Positions 6,936 through 12,364 of a stretch of DNA of 12,364 nt are shown here, piece after piece. The notes below the pieces were generated by a model that was not told where the DNA came from, searched no databases, and saw nothing but the letters and a program-made list of their open reading frames with translations. Position 1 is the first letter of the stretch; each line of letters begins with the position of its first letter. Both the position numbers and the translations under genes were made by a program. The stretch comes from an uncultured Lachnospiraceae bacterium (lineage in GTDB: Bacteria; Bacillota; Clostridia; Lachnospirales; Lachnospiraceae). The stretch covers positions 1 to 12,364 of the forward strand of contig CAJKWK010000066.1 of the NCBI GenBank assembly GCA_905203555.1. Direction: 5' to 3'.

Positions 6936-7379
6936 TTATTCTACAATCACTTTTCCATCTTCGCCAATCGTGATCATCATACCGTCTTTTACATATTCCA
7001 GAAATTCTTCTCCCAGACTATCCACCACCGGCATTGTCACATCATCCAGCCAGACTTCCGCTAAGATCGCCCCTGCTGCCGCCAGCGAATCTATCGGATT
7101 TGCAAACAGCATACACGCCGGCTGCCGTTTCATAGCGCAGGCACAATACAGTACCATACCTCCCGTTGTAGAGCCAATGGTCTGCGGCAGACACAATGCA
7201 TATCCGGCCAACGGCTTTCCATACAATTCCGGATTATTCTGATCATTGCATTTTGCCGTTTTATCTCCAAACTGCAGCGATTTCTGCAAGGAAGCAAGGG
7301 TATTAAAACCGGCATGTGTCACTACCGCCTCTGCCTTTGCAGTTCCGGGAGTTACCACTCTTCCTTGAAATTCTTTCAT
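6936..7379 (-). CDS. Aconitase X small subunit (swivel domain, DUF126-type)
   Basis: This 147-residue protein is the mobile swivel domain of a two-subunit aconitase X, which closes over the Fe-S active site of the large subunit. The hallmark is PQTIGSTTGG (65-74), carrying the GS-T/S-T/S stretch in which a serine serves catalysis in the family, followed by alanine-rich helices (NPIDSLAAAGAILAEVW) and a C-terminal beta hairpin. Its ATG overlaps the TGA of the large-subunit gene (ATGA), so translation is coupled and 1:1 assembly is expected. Characterised aconitase X enzymes dehydrate cis-3-hydroxy-L-proline (bacteria) or mevalonate 5-phosphate (archaea). Which substrate is used here is unknown. 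LeuD and aconitase domain 4 are related by fold, but the sequence pattern is that of aconitase X. Confidence 0.86.
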   Translation of the reverse strand: MKEFQGRVVTPGTAKAEAVVTHAGFNTLASLQKSLQFGDKTAKCNDQNNPELYGKPLAGYALCLPQTIGSTTGGMVLYCACAMKRQPACMLFANPIDSLAAAGAILAEVWLDDVTMPVVDSLGEEFLEYVKDGMMITIGEDGKVIVE

Positions 7380-8656
7380 GCAGACCGACCTCCTCTCGTA
7401 ATCAGTGTCAAGATTTCACTGTCCGTAAAATATCGCGCAGTGGTATACGTACGCAATTTATTGGAGGATGTCACTACCGGCATCTTTGCACAGAGTGGAT
7501 TGTTCATATACATAAGCGGGCATATATAAGATGTAATGACTCCAGTTGCCCGAAGCCGTTCTGCATACGGCGTTTTTTCAAACTCTTTCAGTACGCCCGG
7601 CGCCGCTGTAAACACTGTCGGAATCACAACCTTCTCATTGCCATATTTTTCCAGACGGGCTTCTACTTTATCGGTCCAATCTTTTAATTGCTGCAGACTC
7701 ATATGCGGACATCCTACAAAACACAACTTTGGCTTTGCATTTGGATGTTTCCACACGATTGGGTAACTTTTCTTCACACGCTCCAACTCAGCATCATCAA
7801 TTACATATACTTTCGCATCCTTTTGAATCAATGCCTCTTTTTGCTCTTTTGCTTCCGGTGTCAAATGTTCCACATGATATAAACCAACTGCTCCGTTTGA
7901 TGCAGTTGCCGCGCCAAAATCTTTGAGATAGGTACATGCCGATTCATCCAGCTCAGTGCCTAGCCATCGATCCAGACCAACGATATATGGCACATCTTCC
8001 ATTACTTTCATTCCGATTGCAGAACCCAATAGCTGTGCCTCCGGTTTCTTTGTTGTCTCAACTCTGACAATCCAAGTGGCTTTCCGCCCTTCATCGGTAA
8101 GCAATCCAAAATACGGTACAAAACCTACAATAGCGCCCATCAAATCCATAATCCCGGAATTTCGATTACAGCGCGCACCTAAAACAGAATTCGCATATAC
8201 AACCGCTGAAGACTCTGACCAACTCAGCACATCTCCCTGCTTTGGCTTATTTCCAACTTCATCCATATAACAGGTACAGGTAAATGCGTCTTTCTCCATC
8301 AGCCCCAGTTTCTGAAGCTGTCCTTCATAAAAGTCTTGTTTGTTATACATAAACTTATTGAATATGAAGTTCTGTAAAAAATTTGCAGGCACATTTTTAT
8401 CCAAAGGGCGGGGATCCGCCGTAAACTGCTGTAACGAAACCGCCCCCGCATCAATTAATTTTTCCATCAGATCATAGACCGGAGCAATCACTCCCAAGCC
8501 AAAGGAAGTAACCAGATGATTATATTCAGAGGTTACCGGAACCATAGATTCTGCTCCAAATGCCTCTCCATACATCACCAGCGTTTTCATGACCTTTGCC
8601 AAGGTCTCACCCTTTTCTCCATCCAGAATCGCCTGCTGCTCTTCTGTTAATTTCAT
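7376..8656 (-). CDS. Aconitase X large (catalytic) subunit, DUF521-type
   Basis: This 426-residue catalytic subunit of aconitase X is a cytoplasmic Fe-S hydro-lyase. Recognisable stretches are an N-terminal LTEEQQAILDGEKG (3-16), the central NSVLGARCNRNSG (156-168), GLLTDEGRKA (184-193), FVGCPHMSL (313-321) and, near the C-terminus, NNPLCAKMPVVTSS (385-398). Cysteines suited to cluster binding occur at 163, 316 and 379/389, with more at 127 and 129; which are ligands is inferred. ATG 8656 is preferred because AGGAAG is well spaced from it; an upstream in-frame GTG at 8665 sits on the ribosome site. It follows the flavoprotein gene by 34 nt and overlaps the small-subunit gene by 4 nt. The pairing with an enoate-reductase-type enzyme suggests dehydration of a hydroxy acid to an unsaturated one, or the reverse. 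Confidence 0.88.
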   Translation of the reverse strand: MKLTEEQQAILDGEKGETLAKVMKTLVMYGEAFGAESMVPVTSEYNHLVTSFGLGVIAPVYDLMEKLIDAGAVSLQQFTADPRPLDKNVPANFLQNFIFNKFMYNKQDFYEGQLQKLGLMEKDAFTCTCYMDEVGNKPKQGDVLSWSESSAVVYANSVLGARCNRNSGIMDLMGAIVGFVPYFGLLTDEGRKATWIVRVETTKKPEAQLLGSAIGMKVMEDVPYIVGLDRWLGTELDESACTYLKDFGAATASNGAVGLYHVEHLTPEAKEQKEALIQKDAKVYVIDDAELERVKKSYPIVWKHPNAKPKLCFVGCPHMSLQQLKDWTDKVEARLEKYGNEKVVIPTVFTAAPGVLKEFEKTPYAERLRATGVITSYICPLMYMNNPLCAKMPVVTSSNKLRTYTTARYFTDSEILTLITRGGRSA

Positions 8657-8690
8657 AATTATCACTTCCTTTTATGATAGATTCATTGCA

Positions 8691-10754
8691 TTATAACTTC
8701 ATAGCCACATCCCATGCATTCCAGATAACTGTACGCAGGTTTCCAACTGCAAGGGCATCTCCGATCAGATGAACATGCTTGCTCTTCTCTGCCAGCGGTG
8801 CAGGCTTATATCCAACAGACATAATCACGCTGTCCGCATCGATTTTAAAGCTCTTTCCATATTTGTCCACCGCAATAACACCATCTTCAAGCACTTCGCT
8901 TAACGTTGTCTCCAAATGAACCGGCACTTTATTCGTTGTAAAGAAATCTCTCATATAACTTGCGTTTGCAAGACAAATTCCCTTTACTGCAATCAGATCA
9001 TTTTTCATTTCCACAATCGTTGGTTTCTTTCCTTGCAGATAGAGATCATATGCAATTTCACAGCCGGTCAGACCGCCACCGATGATGGTAACATTTTCTC
9101 CCACTTCTTTTTCACCCAGCAAATATTCCACTGCATCCATCGCATGCTCTACACCTTTTACCGGAATGGTACGTGCAACCGCTCCTGTTGCAACAATCAC
9201 TTCATCCGCCTGCAAAGTTTCTACATTCTTCACTTCTGTGTTTAATTTCACCTCAATTGGGTATTTCAAAATCTCTCTCTGATACCATGCAATCAGATCT
9301 CGATCTTTTTCCTTGAAGGACGGCGCCGCTGCAGCAATAAAAATACCGCCAAGATGATCACTCTTTTCATAAAGTGTTACGCTATGTCCACGCTTTGCAC
9401 AGACAATTGCTGCTTCCATACCACCAATACCGCCTCCAACAATAACAACCTTTTTCTTTTTCTTTGCCGGAACGATTTTGTACTTCTTCGTCTGCATTGT
9501 TTCCGGATTCAACGCACAGCGTGCCATATGTCTGACGTCATCCATCGGCTGTCCATTGGCAATCCCTTTATAATGTGTCATTGTAAAACATCCATTATGA
9601 CAACAGATACATGGACGAATGTCCTCCAGCCGGTCTTCTATCAACTTGGTAATCCACTCCCCGTCCGCAAGGAACTGACGAGCAATACCTACACCATCGA
9701 TTCTGCCTTCTGCAACGGCCTGCGCTCCCACATCCGGCTCCATACGTCCTGCGCAGACAACCGGAATATCTACAAATTTCTTAATATGGGCAACATCTTC
9801 CAGGTTACAGTTCTGTGGCATATACTGTGGTGGATGCGCCCAGTACCAAGCATCATAAGTACCATTATCTGCATTGAGCATATCATATCCTGCATCCTGC
9901 AAATACTTAGCCGCTCTTTCACTTTCTTCCATATCTCGGCCAATCTCTACATAGTCCTCTCCCGGCATTGCACCCACGCAGAAATCTTTTGTCTTAGACA
10001 AAACAGAATATCTCAGAGAAACCGGATAATCGCTGCCACAAGCCGCCTTAATCTTCTTCACGATCGCAGTTGCAAAACGATATCTATTTTCAAACGAACC
10101 GCCGAACTGATCCTTTCTTTTATTTGTATATTTTAAAGTAAACTGATCCAGCAAATATCCTTCATGTACTGCGTGTACTTCTACGCCGTCCACACCCGCT
10201 TCCTTACAAAGCGCAGCCGTCTTGGCAAACGCATCTATGATTTCATGAATCTCTTTCAAAGTCATTTCACGACAAGTTACTTTATCAGACCATCTGGAAG
10301 GAAGTACGCTCGGACTTGCCGATTGATACTGTACATCAATAATCGGTTTCGCCAATGCATGAAGTACCGGATTGTTATGTACCTGTACCAAAGAATCCGT
10401 AATCGCCCATGACCGTCCCATACCTGCCGTAAGCTGTACAAATAATTTTGCACCGGTCTTGTGGATTTCTTCCATATATTCCTTCAACTCATTAAACATC
10501 TTCTTATTCTGCCAGAGCCATCTTCCGCCCATCGGGTCTTTCACCGGAGCAATTCCCGGAATAATCAGACCTACATTATTTTTAGCTCTTTCCAAAAAGA
10601 AGTTCGCCGCTTCCTTATCGAAATGATTCGGCTCCATCCAGCCGAACAAAGATGTACCGCCCATAGGACAAAGAACGATACGGTTTTTAATTTCAACATT
10701 TCCGATTTTCCATGGGGTAAATAATGCCTCATACTTTGGGTTCATAGTTCCCAT
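8691..10754 (-). CDS. OYE/2,4-dienoyl-CoA reductase-type Fe-S flavoprotein (NADH:flavin oxidoreductase)
   Basis: This 687-residue enzyme has the three-part plan of 2,4-dienoyl-CoA reductase, 2-enoate reductase and bile-acid BaiH/BaiCD proteins. Residues 1-370 form an FMN-binding TIM barrel (FTPWKIGNVEIKNRIV; HAVHEGYLLDQF with H194 and H197). A Cys cluster follows: C382-x2-C385-x3-C389, then C413. A FAD site is VIVGGGIGGMEAA (437-449) and an NAD(P) site is VTIIGGGLTGCE (555-566), closing with IGDA. The reaction inferred is NAD(P)H-driven reduction of an activated C=C bond, with electrons passing FAD to 4Fe-4S to FMN; the substrate is unknown. The gap C389-C413 is longer than the usual 11-12 residues. 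ATG 10754 follows GGAG by 8 nt. It leads an operon with aconitase X, which suggests a joint pathway for a hydroxy or unsaturated acid. Confidence 0.92.
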   Translation of the reverse strand: MGTMNPKYEALFTPWKIGNVEIKNRIVLCPMGGTSLFGWMEPNHFDKEAANFFLERAKNNVGLIIPGIAPVKDPMGGRWLWQNKKMFNELKEYMEEIHKTGAKLFVQLTAGMGRSWAITDSLVQVHNNPVLHALAKPIIDVQYQSASPSVLPSRWSDKVTCREMTLKEIHEIIDAFAKTAALCKEAGVDGVEVHAVHEGYLLDQFTLKYTNKRKDQFGGSFENRYRFATAIVKKIKAACGSDYPVSLRYSVLSKTKDFCVGAMPGEDYVEIGRDMEESERAAKYLQDAGYDMLNADNGTYDAWYWAHPPQYMPQNCNLEDVAHIKKFVDIPVVCAGRMEPDVGAQAVAEGRIDGVGIARQFLADGEWITKLIEDRLEDIRPCICCHNGCFTMTHYKGIANGQPMDDVRHMARCALNPETMQTKKYKIVPAKKKKKVVIVGGGIGGMEAAIVCAKRGHSVTLYEKSDHLGGIFIAAAAPSFKEKDRDLIAWYQREILKYPIEVKLNTEVKNVETLQADEVIVATGAVARTIPVKGVEHAMDAVEYLLGEKEVGENVTIIGGGLTGCEIAYDLYLQGKKPTIVEMKNDLIAVKGICLANASYMRDFFTTNKVPVHLETTLSEVLEDGVIAVDKYGKSFKIDADSVIMSVGYKPAPLAEKSKHVHLIGDALAVGNLRTVIWNAWDVAMKL

Positions 10755-10779
10755 ACAAATCTCTCCTTTCGAATTCAGG

Positions 10780-10821
10780 CAGTATTTTTAGATTTTAAGA
10801 ATTCAGAAAATAAAAATACTG
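10780..10821. repeat. Leader inverted repeat before the flavoprotein gene
   Basis: CAGTATTTTTA (10780-10790) and TAAAAATACTG (10811-10821) are perfect 11-bp reverse complements with a 20-nt loop. They lie in the expected leader of the flavoprotein-aconitase X transcript, ending 11 nt before its ribosome site. The right arm is also used by the neighbouring inverted repeat. Confidence 0.7.
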
Positions 10822-10859
10822 GTAGCTTATTACCTCATTATAATAATCTACCAGTATTT
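10812..10859 (-). terminator. hypB terminator-like hairpin, or operator dyad
   Basis: A perfect 12-bp inverted repeat, AAATACTGGTAG (10814-10825) and CTACCAGTATTT (10848-10859), has a 22-nt loop. On the minus strand it is followed by TTTTTATTTTC, so it could terminate hypB transcription. The loop carries the -10 box of the next operon, so the dyad could instead, or also, bind a regulator. Confidence 0.55.
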
Positions 10860-10865
10860 AAGCAA
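10837..10865 (-). promoter_or_regulatory. Promoter of the flavoprotein-aconitase X operon
   Basis: On the minus strand TTGCTT (10865-10860), a 17-nt spacer and a consensus TATAAT (10842-10837). Start is expected near 10830, giving a leader of about 75 nt. One arm of an inverted repeat fills most of the spacer and the other starts just downstream of the transcription start. Confidence 0.65.
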
Positions 10866-10898
10866 GCAAATATTATTTTTTGTTAAAAATATACAAAA

Positions 10899-11567
10899 TC
10901 ATGCATTCCACTCCGCAACATTCTTTCGGATCCACTCACAAAGTTCAGGAACTCCTTCTCCTGTCTTGGCAGAAATCTGGAAAATCTGAATCTTTGGATT
11001 TCGCATCTTGGCATACTCTGTTACCTTTTCCACGTCGAAATCAAAATACGGAAGTACATCAATCTTATTGATAATCAAAATATCACACACTTCAAACATC
11101 AGTGGATATTTCAGTGGTTTGTCATGACCTTCCGGCACACTTAAAATCACAGCATTTTTTACGGCTCCCGTATCAAATTCTGCCGGACACACCAGATTCC
11201 CCACATTTTCCAATACAACAAAATCCAAATCGTCCGTTCCAAACTCCTTCAGTCCCTGACGGGTCATGTCTGCATCCAGATGACACATACCGCCTGTATG
11301 TAGCTGGATCGAACGTACTCCTACCTTTTCCATCGTCTCTGCATCGACTTTTGAATCAATATCTGCCTCCATAACGCCCATGCGGATTTCACCCTTCAAC
11401 GCATTAGCGATTGCAGTCAGTGTTGTTGTCTTTCCGGATCCCGGAGAAGACATCAGATTCATAAGAAATGTTTTCGACTTCTTCAAATCCGCTCTCAACA
11501 AATCCGCATCTTTATCGTTATCTTCAAAAATACTTCTTTTTAATTCAATTACTTTCAAATCCTGCAT
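10899..11567 (-). CDS. hypB: Hydrogenase nickel incorporation GTPase HypB
   Basis: This 222-residue cytoplasmic GTPase of the SIMIBI class works with HypA to load nickel into [NiFe]-hydrogenase or another nickel enzyme. Motifs are the P-loop SSPGSGKTT (40-48), switch residues EADIDS (67-72), the HypB nickel site MCHLDAD with C95 and H96, ENVGNLVCP with C127, the guanine-specificity NKID (167-170) and SAK (199-201). The N-terminal CxxCGC metal site and the histidine-rich stretch of some HypBs are absent. The match to ENVGNLVCP separates it from UreG. ATG 11567-11565 follows AGAGGG; the longer open frame to 11729 reads through tRNA-Leu and a terminator and is not real. No hypA or hydrogenase gene lies in the window. 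A TAGAAT near 11588 may be its -10, but no good -35 is seen. Confidence 0.93.
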   Translation of the reverse strand: MQDLKVIELKRSIFEDNDKDADLLRADLKKSKTFLMNLMSSPGSGKTTTLTAIANALKGEIRMGVMEADIDSKVDAETMEKVGVRSIQLHTGGMCHLDADMTRQGLKEFGTDDLDFVVLENVGNLVCPAEFDTGAVKNAVILSVPEGHDKPLKYPLMFEVCDILIINKIDVLPYFDFDVEKVTEYAKMRNPKIQIFQISAKTGEGVPELCEWIRKNVAEWNA

Positions 11568-11604
11568 TGCTATTTTCCCTCTATATTCTAAATTTTTAAC
11601 AAGC

Positions 11605-11647
11605 AAAAAAATACCGCAACCCTCAACTTTTCTCAAAGGTTTCGGTA
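11605..11647 (-). terminator. Terminator of the tRNA cluster
   Basis: Immediately after tRNA-Leu the minus strand forms TACCG-A-AACCTTT paired with the G-rich strand ending GGGTTGCGGTA, a 5-bp helix, one mismatch and about 7 further pairs. Seven T follow. It ends the tRNA transcript before hypB. Confidence 0.8.
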
Positions 11648-11654
11648 CTTTTAA

Positions 11655-11735
11655 TGCGGATGACAGGACTTGAACCTGCACGTCGAAGACACTAGATCCT
11701 AAGTCTAGCGCGTCTGCCAATTCCGCCACATCCGC
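11655..11735 (-). tRNA. tRNA-Leu (anticodon TAG)
   Basis: The acceptor arms GCGGATG and CATCCGC pair perfectly, the anticodon loop is CTTAGGA, the T-loop is TTCAAGT, and a long class II variable arm is present. The discriminator is A, as leucine tRNAs require. CCA is not encoded. Confidence 0.95.
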
Positions 11736-11788
11736 ATATCTGTTTTCTGAGAAACACGTTCACAGAAAAACATATGATATAAAGTATA

Positions 11789-11818
11789 GCGGAAAACCTA
11801 GCAATACTGGATTTCCGC
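11789..11818. repeat. Hairpin in the Lys-Leu tRNA spacer
   Basis: GCGGAAA and TTTCCGC pair over 7 bp, then one A-A mismatch, then CC-GG, around a 10-nt loop. No T-run follows on the minus strand. It may be a processing signal between tRNAs. Confidence 0.5.
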
Positions 11819-11831
11819 CATTCATTCATCG

Positions 11832-11904
11832 TGAGCGTGCGGGGATTCGAACCCCGGACAACTTGATTAAAAGTCAAGTGCTCTACCACCTGAGCTACAC
11901 GCCC
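11832..11904 (-). tRNA. tRNA-Lys (anticodon TTT)
   Basis: Acceptor GGGCGTG pairs with CACGCTC (one G-T pair), the anticodon loop is CTTTTAA, the T-arm is CGGGG-TTCGAAT-CCCCG, and the discriminator is A. The D-arm is GCTCAGGTGGTAGAGC. CCA is not encoded. Confidence 0.97.
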
Positions 11905-11937
11905 ATATTAAATTTTTACCCGACCTGTCCAGGCAAA

Positions 11938-12009
11938 CTGGGCTAGTTGGATTCGAACCAACGAATGCAGGAGTCAAAGTCCTGTGCCTTACCGCTTGGC
12001 GATAGCCCA
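11938..12009 (-). tRNA. tRNA-Gln (anticodon TTG)
   Basis: Acceptor TGGGCTA pairs with TAGCCCA. The anticodon loop is CTTTGAC, the T-arm is GTTGG-TTCGAAT-CCAAC and the discriminator is G, the usual glutamine identity base. CCA is not encoded. Confidence 0.97.
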
Positions 12010-12089
12010 TTAAAGACTTTCTCGACACCGCGATTTGCTGGTGCTATTCTTCTTTTACTGCTTAACTGATAAAACATATAAAAGAAAAG

Positions 12090-12163
12090 GGTGGGTAGTG
12101 GGACTCGAACCCACGATATCCAGAACCACAATCTGGCGCGCTAACCAACTGCACCATACCCAC
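12090..12163 (-). tRNA. tRNA-His (anticodon GTG)
   Basis: Acceptor GTGGGTA pairs with TACCCAC, the anticodon loop is TTGTGGT, the T-arm is GTGGG-TTCGAGT-CCCAC and the discriminator is C. The base before position 1 is G (12164), supplying the G-1 that histidyl-tRNA synthetase needs, so the mature end may be 12164. CCA is not encoded. Confidence 0.97.
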
Positions 12164-12168
12164 CATAA

Positions 12169-12242
12169 CGAGCCTGGGGGGATTCGAACCCTCGACCTAC
12201 GGCTTAGAAGGCCGTTGCTCTATCCAGCTGAGCTACAGACTC
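12169..12242 (-). tRNA. tRNA-Arg (anticodon TCT)
   Basis: Acceptor GAGTCTG pairs with CAGGCTC (one T-G), the anticodon loop is CTTCTAA and the discriminator is G. The T-stem GAGGG/CCCCC contains one A-C mismatch, at its second pair, which is unusual but probably tolerated. CCA is not encoded. Confidence 0.95.
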
Positions 12243-12280
12243 ATTTCAAAATACCCCATTCTCACAGGTTATATTATTCA

Positions 12281-12312
12281 TTTATAGCGCCATGTAAATC
12301 AGGAGCTATAAA
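12281..12312. repeat. Hairpin directly after tRNA-Gly
   Basis: TTTATAGC (12281-12288) and GCTATAAA (12305-12312) pair over 8 bp, followed by a G-A mismatch and CC-GG, around a 10-nt loop. It touches the discriminator base of tRNA-Gly. There is no T-run, so a terminator is unlikely; a 3'-processing hairpin is possible. Confidence 0.5.
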
Positions 12313-12364
12313 GCGGGTGATGGGAATCGAACCCACGTATCCAGCTTGGAAGGCTGGTGTTCTA
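12312..12364 (-). tRNA. tRNA-Gly (anticodon TCC), 5' end beyond the window
   Basis: The visible part has the anticodon loop CTTCCAA, the T-arm GTGGG-TTCGATT-CCCAT, the acceptor 3' strand CACCCGC and discriminator T. The D-arm and 5' acceptor strand lie past the right edge, so about 20 nt are missing. CCA is not encoded. Confidence 0.92.

Noticed and set aside
6936..8656. LeuC/LeuD or classical aconitase
   Set aside because: The short large subunit, GARCNR and GCPH motifs and the gene order match aconitase X; the typical aconitase/LeuC cluster motif is not seen.
9354..10136. 260-codon plus-strand open frame opposite the flavoprotein
   Set aside because: It is a low-complexity, Cys/His/Ile-rich translation with no family resemblance and no ribosome site, lying wholly antisense to a well-supported gene.
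11568..11729. N-terminal extension of HypB to a start at 11729
   Set aside because: The extra 54 codons read through the tRNA cluster terminator and into tRNA-Leu; a good ribosome site supports the ATG at 11567 and the shorter protein has normal HypB length.
12010..12089. Possible further tRNA or small RNA in the Gln-His spacer
   Set aside because: Only a weak CACC/GGTG pairing is visible; there is no cloverleaf and no T-run.
11692..12131. Short minus-strand open frames in the tRNA region
   Set aside because: Their translations are conceptual readings of tRNA T-arms and acceptor stems (for example VVRGSNP), a common annotation artefact.

Overview
This A+T-rich window looks like the chromosome of an anaerobic clostridial Firmicute, most likely Lachnospiraceae or close kin. 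That placement is inferred from gene content and style: a PPi-type phosphofructokinase, rubrerythrin, an Fe-S enoate-reductase-type flavoenzyme, a split aconitase X, HypB, AGGAGG ribosome sites, and a tRNA cluster whose genes lack an encoded CCA. No species-level call is possible from sequence reading alone.

Layout, left to right. (1) 1-2463, minus: two tandem, overlapping genes for paralogous lipoproteins of unknown function; the second runs off the left edge. They share a strong sigma-A-type promoter bracketed by two TACANATGTA palindromes of the BlaI/MecI/CopY operator type. (2) 2590-3290, minus: monocistronic rubrerythrin with its own terminator. (3) 3316-4332, minus: a GT2 glycosyltransferase, divergent from (4) 4484-6857, plus: PPi-type phosphofructokinase followed by a two-TM, CorA-like-architecture protein whose frame is broken by an apparent one-base deletion near 6340. 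(5) 6880-6929: a hairpin terminator shared by the convergent units. (6) 6936-10754, minus: a three-gene operon of OYE/2,4-dienoyl-CoA-reductase-type flavoprotein, aconitase X large subunit and aconitase X small (swivel) subunit. Its control region holds a good promoter and three interlocking inverted-repeat arms. (7) 10899-11567, minus: hypB, a nickel-insertion GTPase. (8) 11605-12364, minus: a tRNA cluster, transcribed Gly(TCC, cut by the edge)-Arg(TCT)-His(GTG)-Gln(TTG)-Lys(TTT)-Leu(TAG), ending in a terminator.

The most interesting pieces are the reductase-aconitase X operon, which reads as a dehydrate-then-reduce (or reverse) module for an unidentified hydroxy acid, and the operator-flanked lipoprotein pair, which looks like the output of a BlaI/BlaR1-type sensing system whose regulator is not in the window. 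Everything else is ordinary core or housekeeping content. No transposase, integrase, CRISPR array or phage gene is visible.
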